A stretch of DNA of 64,000 bases, taken from assembly GCA_963556145.1 (NCBI GenBank), contig OY744470.1, forward strand, positions 4,526,001-4,590,000, written 5' to 3'. The position numbers and the translations under genes are program-made. The stretch's first letter is position 1. The number at the start of each line of letters is the position of its first letter. This DNA comes from Hygrocybe punicea. Its lineage: Eukaryota > Basidiomycota > Agaricomycetes > Agaricales > Hygrophoraceae. Positions 56,646 through 64,000 of this stretch are shown piece after piece. The notes beneath the pieces were generated by a model. That model worked only from the letters and a program-made list of their open reading frames with translations. It did no database searches and was not told the origin of the DNA.

Positions 56646-57599
56646 CCCGCGCAAGGTATTTGGAGGTGGGTTCGCGGTTCAAACCGCGTTTGAACGCAGA
56701 CCGAACGCCGTGAAACCGTTCGACACGGTTCCGGTTCGGGTTTGGCATTTCGCTGAACCGAACCATCGGTTCTGGTTCTGGTTTTTCAAAATTAGCGAAA
56801 AACCGGACCGAACCAAACTTCGGCAACACTACATCAGAGAGCGGATAACCAGGGTCATTAGGGTTGTGAAGACAAATGGGGAGGGTGAAGATTTGAGTGC
56901 CAACCTAGCCCAAACTCTATCAAATCAGGCGCCGAGTTTCAGGAATTACACTCACTTCGGTGAGCATGTGTGATTTCCCTGTTCCGGAGCTTTGAACAAT
57001 TGAGATGGCTTTGGCATATATCGGTTTCGCAATTACGGTTTTCACCTGCTTATCGAGCTTCTCAAGGTGACTGACGAAGGTCTTGGCTGCATTGCCGAGA
57101 AACCAAACATTGTACATTTGACTGAGTCCTATTTAGAAGATGAGCGATCTTCAAAAGATTCATTTAAAAATGGGTACGTTGAATAACGTCGTCACTAGAA
57201 AGTCAAATTTTCAGTCCACCATTGAAATCGAGAACGACGAAATGAACCGGTTGTTGTCATAATAGTAGGTAAGGAAGTCTCCCGTTTGGACCGGCGATGG
57301 TCGGAGGATCTCTGTACCGATATCTAAGTCCTTCAAAGGACGAAAGTAGAAGAATAGTAATCAACATACTCAGAATCTGAATCTTCTTGAACTTTTTCTC
57401 CTTCCACACCTCCTTGAGCAATGCCTCCAGATCGGAGTGTTCGCGCAAGAGGGCCTTCGCACTCGGGTTCCTCTTGTACTTTGGGTCAAGTCACCCCTCG
57501 GAGGTTGATACAATCGTGGCGAGAAGAAACGTAGCGACAAAAGGTTTGTCTCCATATGTTTCAAGTACTGACTCATCCATGCGAGCATGAGCGGCATGA

Positions 57600-59200
57600 T
57601 CGATGTCGTTAGGTAAAGTTATGAGAGCCATGTCAAGTTCGCGGTTAGTCAGGTTTGCGGTTAGTGGCAGGTTCGCGGTTAGTGGCAGCTACCGTAGGCA
57701 AGTTCCGAGAATCTGGGTGGGCGACAATTTTAATTTTAAAGTCCATACTCTTAATCCCAGCAGCGGCTTGAAGAAAACATTTGTAAACAACTGTGCGACA
57801 ATTTTCAGTGAGCCCTAATCTGGTAGATTTTAATATACATTTTCACGTCTCTCCACAAAATGTCTCAAACATCGCCAGCCAATTTAAACACTGTACCACC
57901 CAATGATCTTGGGGCAAAAACCAAGAAATATTTTGGCCACCTGCTGAGGGGGTCGAGGGATTAAGAGTATGGACTTTAAAATTAAATTCATCGGAGACTG
58001 ATATTTCCTCATATCGGACATTAATATCTATGGTACTTTCCATGTGACTAGGAATCCATCCCTCACCCCCTCAGCAAGGCTTGGCAGGAGCCTGAGTGAA
58101 AAGTGGCACGAAGCATATCAGCCTGTAAATATTGGTAAACACTGAATGTCATCAGAATACACATTCACTTGTCCTCTGGTCGATAGAAACTGTCCACCAT
58201 GTCCCTACAGATTGCGCCATGTTCCTGTACACTGTGAGAAGTATTTGTAGAATTCCTACTTTCAGATAGCCAAAATGTCGACTGAAAGCAGGAATTCTAA
58301 TGTATTGGGGTTGCTGGTGGCCACCGTGGGCACCTAAGGTTTCCATGGGAAACGTGCAGGCATTCACCTGCCGCTAAGCCCAATGGTCACCTTGCGTCTC
58401 GCATGCAATACATTGTGTACTGGGGTTCGATTGTTTGTGTACTGGAGCCGATCGACACGCCAGTTCGTTTGTCTCATGCCGCCCAGCTTGGGGAGCACAA
58501 CAACAACAAATTTGATGCGCACATCTCCCATTTAAGAAGGTAATATGGATTGGATTCTTCACGGTGCGTATTTCTTAACTTATTCCCAGCCCCCTGCATC
58601 TAGATAACTATCTAGCACTTAGCCACTCACCCCTGCTACTCACCCCTGCTGCTAGGGGTAGTTCCTCTCCCACTGCCAATCTGGACTTTCCTTGAGAAAG
58701 CAACAAAACAGCATGGCAAGCATCATCCAAAGTCCATCTCAAAAGGGAATAAATAACAATAGATGTGGCAGCTCCCCAAATGTGCAAGAGTGGGCCCTGG
58801 GTGGAATTTTGCCATGAAGTTCACCCACATCATCTCCACTGGTGGAACACTGGCAGGGTGTGGATAGTGCAGTCACCATGGGCATTGCTGGCAACATGCA
58901 GTGGGGAGGTGTGGTGGCTAGGGCACCTGAGCAAGTTAGTGACGTGGTCAACTGTATGAACTAGGGAGTTAACCCCAGATATAATCTTTGATTTAATTTG
59001 GTTTGCTCAAGAGATGGCATGGGTATAGTAGAAGTGTGAGTGATGGCAAGTACATATGAGAATAGTGTATTTGTGAGTGACAACATCTTTGAGGGTGGTC
59101 TTAGTGTATTTGTGAGTGACAACATCCTCGAGGGTGGTCTCAATTCAAATCATATTTGAGTGCACATGAGACATAACAAAAAAACATAGTGTACAAGTGA
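57600..59200. other. Intergenic stretch with inverted repeats, no supported gene
   Basis: 57729-57758 and 57957-57986 are a perfect 30-bp inverted pair (TTTAATTTTAAAGTCCATAC...), spanning about 258 bp and likely a MITE remnant. A hairpin lies at about 58246-58297 (AGAATTCCTACTTTCAG and CTGAAAGCAGGAATTCT). Short direct repeats occur near 57640-57690 (GTTAGTGGCAG), 58630 (CACCCCTGCT) and 59040-59140 (GTGTATTTGTGAGTGACAACATC twice). I saw no coding exon with good splice signals. Confidence 0.45.
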
Positions 59201-59207
59201 AAAATAA

Positions 59208-62200
59208 TCAAGGGTATGACATTGCTGTAGCCAAGACCTCATTGTACCCTGCCCCCTTGTTTTTCTGCAAGTATTCACAGAAACCATGTGCCTTATATCG
59301 GGGTTCATATTTTTCTGCCAGGAACCGAAGGGCTGGTTTGACACTCCAACGATGCTTCTTTGATAGTTCTGTGACCAAATCCACTACTTTTTTGTGGCAG
59401 CAAGCTGCTGTCTTCAGTGTGGCATCATTCCTTCTCCAATGTGGGCCCCAGCATTCAGTGAGATGTCGCACAGAGAGAAAACCATTGACGCCCTCAGACC
59501 ATTCCATCCAAATCTCCGATATTTGTGTCACAGGTTGATATCGGTGTAGATGCGGGTTCGGGGTGGCTTCGGAACAATATAAAGAAACAAAGATCCTAAC
59601 CTAGGGGTGTCAACGTAGAAGTGACGGTGGATAAGTCAGTGTCGGGAATAGTAGTAGAAAGTGGAAATGTAAGTAAAATATCAAGCTGCCATGTAAAACT
59701 GGACTAATAATAACAAACACGGTGATGAATGGACTGAAAACGGATAAATAACGATGAACCCAACGATGCCGACAATGTTGGGTACGGCGGGTCGGGTCAG
59801 GTCGGATTGGAAACGATGAACGAGTAAGGGAACAACAATAAAGACAATGAAGTAAACTACAAAAAGGCTAAGGGTTTACGAGGACAAGCATTTGAAGTGA
59901 TTAAAATGATTCTGACTATAAGGGAAACGGGGACTAATGGTATCTTTTTTTGTACGGTCATCGGGGACCGTTTTTATAGTACAGGAGTGAGTAATCTACT
60001 TTCGGACATGTCTATTTCAGCCGATGGTAAGCTACAAAGAAAGGTTGGAATGGGGATGTGGAAAGGGGGGTTGCAAAGCAACGAAGACAGGAATATGGAG
60101 GGGAAAATGAATATCCATGGAAAAGATCTAAAACGTCCTACATATCTCTGAAAGGACAAGGGGATGCATAGATATGGCAAGTCCGAAGTCGGGGATTGAC
60201 TCCGATGCGATCCATCTCCTATAATTGAAAGTCCGGGGCTTATGAGACTACCAGATTTGGTCCAAAAGCGGCCGTGACAAAGCGGCATACATCGGGTCAC
60301 ATCGGTCACATTGGGTCATGTCACGTCGGGTTACATCGGGTTGGAATGGGAGTCGTTTGGAAGTGTCGGATTCGTCTGGATTCATGATATATCGACGATA
60401 CAGACTCAGAGGGACATTGAGTCTCTACATCGGTAGTAAGGGAGCCAGTCTCCACTTGCCCACTCCCACTGGTGCTTTCGAAGGCAGTCCTCATTGAATT
60501 TCTGTACGAGGGCAGCCCATTTTGTGTGATGCATCTCTGAGATGGCATCTCCTCCCTGTGACAGGGATTGGGTTAGAAGTTGTGGTGAATGGGCAGTAGA
60601 AGGGGCTAGCAGGTTTAGAGAGGAGGGAATGGTTGTAGAAATAATAGGTGAAGATGGTGAGCTGGAAAAATTGACCATGATGGATGGAAGAGACAGGGCA
60701 TTGGGGAGACTTGGTTGTGGCAGACAGATGGCTGGTCCAACTGCTGGAGGTGCTGATGGAAGGTTTGTGACAGGTGGCATTGCTGTGGTGTGGAGTCAGT
60801 ATATGAATTCAATGATATAGACAGCAAATATACACCATTTTTCCCCTTGCAATGGGAACCCTTTGATCTGACAAGCATTCCAATCATGCCTTCCACCCAG
60901 GCTGTCTGTGCTTGCATCTCCACCGAGATCTGAGTGTGTGCCTGCTACATTTTTTCCAACTCCAGTCGAGAAGTCATAATGACACCACAGAGACTTTGCA
61001 CCAGGTGGTGAGGAATATTTTCAAATGCATGACGAGCCATCTCCTCAGTGTGCACAATGGCTGTCTGCAAGTTGATGGCAAAATGGTGAAATTCAGCAGT
61101 TGAAAATAGGCCAATGCGGATGTTGAGGAAAGAACAGTGCCAAGTCCTGCAAGAGAACTTGGTGAAGCCATTGCAGGAGATGGAGAAACTGGTGAAGGGA
61201 CATATCTTTCATGAGGGGATTGCCTTTTGTGCGAGCTTCAAGTGCCACCTGTTCTTGCTCAAGCCAAGGAAAGATTTGACTCTGGAGTTCGGAAGGAGGG
61301 TCTAAGACAACATTTGAATTCAGATTGTAAAAAACAATGGTCTAAGAAATAAATTGGTGTCCCTTGCCAGAAAGTACTCCTCCAGCTTTTGGGCATTGAA
61401 CATGGCAGCTCCAAGAAGAGCATCCAGTGGTAATGCCCGATCATAGCAGCTCTGGTATGATCCACTCTCATTCCATCCACCGAGGGCCTTGGTGCCACTC
61501 ACAGAGGCACCATGGGCATGTGCAGTCTGTGCAGCATACAGTCATGCTGCATGGGTGACTTTGGTGATGGAAATGTTGTTTGGCACCATGCTCATCAACA
61601 CGGCCATTCTGATTATGCTTCGCATTGTCTGCCAGTGCTGCCAGAACCTGAAAATCATAGGAAAATCAGCCACATCACCAGGAACATGCAGGAGAGTGGC
61701 ACACAGGCACCTGGAAACCTGGGGCAACATCATCTATTTGGAGTGACAACATAAAGAGATCAGACCACTCCAAGTTGCGGGCACTTTCACCACGAAAGGC
61801 AGTTAATGCAGATAGCAGGAGCATGGCCCAGTCACAAACACCTACAAAGGCTCTTTGTGTGCCAGACAACTCAGTTAAACACCAGATGGAACAGTGCTGA
61901 AGCTTCTCTGCAGTGTAGGTATCTGAGTAGCATACAAGCTTAGAAGCTGGAAATGCTGATGACAAATGATGGCTTACCTGAAGAACTCTCTGCAGCCTTG
62001 AGAACCTGGGACTTCTTAATGTGTTTTGGTTCATTGTGTTTGGCAGCAGATTTGATGACCTTGATACGGTTGTCAAAATGGAGACTGATTTGAGCCTCAG
62101 GAATGTGCTTGTAGAGATGATGATGATTGTGATACATGCCAGTTTTCAAGTGCATTGATGACACCAGAGACAACCGACTTTCCAATGGTGGAGCCTGGTA

Positions 62201-62848
62201 TGGAGTCCAAACTACCAATCTTTTGCTAGCAGGGATACGTCACTCAGCTGTAGATGTATTTGGGTAAGCAGGCACACCTTCTCGCATGCAGTCTTGTACT
62301 CAAGAAACACAGCAGCTGTGACTGGAAAAGTGGGGATGGTGGTTGACCCGCTGCTCATACATGTTACCTGTGGCCTTGTCACCCTAGACTTGCTGGACCT
62401 GCTTCAATCTGACAGCATGTGAATCCATGTCCAGTATGGCAAGGGACCATTCCATGCCCGAGACCACAGGTGGAGGTGGAGAATTTTGTGTTGAAATGAA
62501 GGGCGACAGTGCGCTGAGGTTGGAAATGGAGTCCAGGACAGTGAAGGGGTCTGTATGTGATCCCCATGCACCATTGTGATCTTGAAAGCCAGGGCTTGTG
62601 AATGAGTCCAACATGTCAACCGAAAAGTCAACGAAGTTGGATTGAGGCCAGGACAGACACCCTGGAAAGGTGCTGTCAATGGCAGTGGGTGAATCAACAG
62701 CCTTAATCTCATCCATGATGATGGCCATGGGTTTGTGATCTGTGATGATAGCCATGGGTTCATGATCTGGGACCAGGTTGAGGTGGCAGCACTTGTGAGC
62801 CAGCAGCCCAACAGCTGTAGGATTGTGTGACATTGTGCTGTTGCCCAT
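59208..62848 (-). pseudogene. Crypton-type tyrosine recombinase gene, decayed
   Basis: Minus-strand pieces in order: a start near 62848 (MGNSTMSHNPTAVGLLAHKC), SAAKHNEPKHIKKSQVLKAA (near 62040), LLLSALTAFRGESARNLEWS with the catalytic-type Arg (near 61790), a 66-bp GTGCCT-CAG intron, VLAALADNAKHNQNGRVDEHG, then ISITKVTHAA, HGASVSGTKALGGWNESGS and YQSCYDRALPLDALLGAAMF with the catalytic-type Tyr (near 61430). Later come LVQKFNEDCLRKHQWEW and, after the LTR, ISEIWMEWSEGVNGFLSVRH...WGPHWRR, a GCR1_C-like DNA-binding domain known from Crypton proteins. Damage: about 90 residues missing between DEHG and NNISITK with a frame change near 61590, a TGA at 61544-61542, a solo LTR at 59545-60429, and other frame changes upstream. 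It would have cut and joined DNA. Confidence 0.75.
59545..60429. mobile_element. Solo LTR, 885 bp, in the recombinase gene
   Basis: It starts TGTAGATGCGGG and ends GAGTCTCTACA, with matching TGTAGA/TCTACA ends, flanked by TCGG on both sides (59541-59544 and 60430-60433). It encodes nothing. Taking it out with one TCGG restores the recombinase frame from WLPYYR into YQPVTQISEIW. The right part has repeated GGGTCACATCGG/GGGTTACATCGG words. Confidence 0.75.
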
Positions 62849-63678
62849 CTCTGGTCAGTTTGGGAAGACAAGACACAAGTTGGAGAGATGTGCCAAGAAG
62901 TCGTTGTCTTGATCTTTTGTGGGCAGGGCCAATTCGGTAGGGCTAGAAATGAACCTAAAGGACAAAGACATTAGGTATGAGCTGATAAGTTGAAGCCTCA
63001 TGCAAAAAAAGGGACCCAAAATGAAGGATAAATGAAAAAAAAGGTAAATGAAAACCATCAGGGAAAGAACATGTGAAACAACGGCACGAAGCAGCGATGG
63101 AGATGAATGAAGGATCACAGCACTCACCTGAAAATTGGAGAAGGCCAAAATACAACTGGTGCAAGAGTGGTGGACTGAAGAATCGCACAAGATGGCTGTA
63201 TTTATCACTCCCCCAGGAATCCACATGGAATCCACCTTCAGTCCACCTTCAGTCCACATTGTCCACCTCCACCTTTAGTCCTACCAAAATTTGTCCACCC
63301 CCAGCCCACTCCAGGTGGACTCCACATGGAGTCCACATGTAGGACTGGACTCATGATGGACTATTGGTGGACTTTGTCTGGACTTTTGATGGACTGATAA
63401 ATGATTTTCAGGATAAAGCTTCCACATGGACTCCACATGGACTCCGCATGGACAAGACATGGACTATGGGACTGATGCAAGAACAGATTCAAGATAGACT
63501 CCATGTGGACTTTATCCAGACTTTTCATGGACTGACGAATGATAATCATAACAAAGTAACTATTATGTATTTCATGGGGTTATGACATAAACTAGACATG
63601 AAAGCATCATAAATCGAAATCAACATTTTAGCATACTTTTTATGAAGCAATCCAGTTGAAATTCAGTTAGAAACCTTA
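62849..63678. other. Intergenic stretch with TCCACATGGAC repeats
   Basis: From about 63200 to 63545 short words TGGACTCCACATGGA, GTCCACATG and TGGACTTT(G/A)TC.(A/G)GACTTT recur irregularly in both orientations. No gene is supported. Confidence 0.5.
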
Positions 63679-64000
63679 TTACGAGTTCTTTTAATTTATT
63701 AAAAGACTCGTTCTTTATCAGACCTGGTTCAGTGAGGATTCATAATTAATTAATTAATTGATTAATTAATTAATTGATTAATTAATTAATTGATTAATTA
63801 ATTAATTAATTAATTGATTAATTGATTAATTAATTAATTGATTGATTGATTGATGAATTCATTAATTAATCAATTAATTAATTGATTAATTGATAAAGTT
63901 GATCGCCTATAGACAAAAATTTTTTAGGCAAGAGATATGAATCTACTTGATGTTCTGCAAAATCACATGTGATCCTGGTCATGTTTGGACAAGCTTACAT
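63679..64000 (+). mobile_element. Element C: 5' end of another Helitron, runs off the window
   Basis: It starts TTACGAGTTCTTTTAATTTA with partner TTAAAAGACTCG, the same 5' end as Hel1, next to host A at 63678. A long TTAATTAATTGATTAATT tract (63745-63895) is an expansion of the short one in Hel1. CGCCTATAGACAAAAATTTTT and CATGTTTGGACAAGCTTACA follow as in Hel1. Its gene content lies beyond 64000. Confidence 0.75.

Larger units (their letters stand above)
55580..56831. mobile_element. Non-autonomous hAT-type element, 1252 bp, with 8-bp target duplication
   Basis: It is flanked by CATCAGAG on both sides (55572-55579 and 56832-56839). The left end is TAGTGATGCCGAAGTTCGGTT. The right end reads inversely TAGTGTTGCCGAAGTTTGGTT. 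The subterminal regions are dense in GGTTCGG and GAACCG words on both sides. An 8-bp duplication and TAGTG ends fit the hAT superfamily. It encodes no transposase. It sits inside a coding exon of gene H, and removing it with one duplication copy restores PLSD-DSVFT in frame. Confidence 0.85.
53950..57450 (-). pseudogene. Gene H, 5' part: P-loop NTPase, broken by Hel3 and by a hAT element
   Basis: Minus-strand pieces in order: LLREHSDLEALLKEVWKEKK (near 57430), GDFLTYYYDNRF, an exon 57117-56956 with AKAISIVQSSGTGKSHMLTE (Walker A), VGTQIFTLPICLHNP up to 56832, the hAT insertion, then DSVFTYFSQL and LSYNVHSELACFLA (from 55579), FRQVVHTANKA. Next is an exon with MANRFYMDKAKAKK and LCMTYFDEAHELG (Walker B type), LRQLVAPYIALDFDQHAIA, HVFAVLSQQFCLELVLAGSE, RSVAHHMRLLTG, YTYSPSEPILIMGAIKLLY and DAHVNFTHWIVTKDPLP. 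A last small exon QLLVGLWERQA stops at the Hel3 border. I recognise a multicopy Agaricomycete family with a C-terminal nuclease-like part, found here at 33324-34021. Apart from the two insertions I saw no stop. The first exon is not fixed. Confidence 0.75.

Overview
The window looks like DNA from a mushroom-forming basidiomycete (Agaricomycetes). Most introns I could place are 45-55 bp with GT-AG borders. Many genes belong to Agaricomycete families that I recognise by sequence pattern, without database support: a WD40 family, a TET/JBP-type dioxygenase, a Crypton-type tyrosine recombinase and a multicopy P-loop NTPase. Most of the window is nested mobile DNA. I found no rRNA, tRNA, CRISPR array or bacterial-type operon. 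Exon borders and element borders were read by eye from splice signals, repeated termini and target-site logic.

Layout. 1-6003: ordinary-looking genes, namely a WD40 gene (minus, runs off the left edge), a small unknown gene, and a dead gene with five in-frame stops. 6560-30876: a minus-strand Helitron (Hel1), truncated at its 3' side. It is split by a 3.7-kb non-autonomous Helitron (element A, 9442-13146) and by a 16.95-kb cargo-bearing Helitron in plus orientation (Hel2, 13785-30735). 30906-32193: an element with long terminal inverted repeats filled with a 44-bp minisatellite. 33324-34021 and 53950-about 57450: two halves of one minus-strand P-loop NTPase gene (gene H). The halves are separated by a 19.93-kb minus-orientation Helitron (Hel3, 34022-53949). 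The 5' half is also broken by a hAT-type element with an 8-bp target duplication. 59208-62848: a decayed Crypton-type tyrosine recombinase gene split by a solo LTR. 63679-end: the 5' end of another Helitron.

Main result. Hel2 and Hel3 are giant Helitrons with the same plan. From the 5' end this is: gene X (antisense), gene Y (sense), a variable antisense gene, a tandem-repeat block, a variable sense gene, then a very long Rep/helicase gene next to the 3' end. X and Y are homologous between the two elements. The variable slots differ. Hel2 carries a TET/JBP-like dioxygenase and a zinc-finger protein whose N-terminus imitates the histone H3 tail. Hel3 carries an ATP-grasp-like protein (Z) and an unknown charged protein (W). 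Hel3 has an intact 2580-codon Rep/helicase gene with an N-terminal hydrophobic region and a C-terminal cysteine-peptidase-like domain, so it may be active. Its ends are fixed by the reading frame of gene H, which is restored when the element is removed. The insertion lies between host A and T, and the element ends in CTAG.

The elements share an unusual pair of ends. The 5' end is TTACGAGTYC followed at once by a hairpin. The 3' end has an inverted copy of that motif, then a hairpin, then CTAG or CAAG. Nonsense mutations in the decayed genes are strongly biased to TGA, as expected from CGA-to-TGA decay at methylated CpG.
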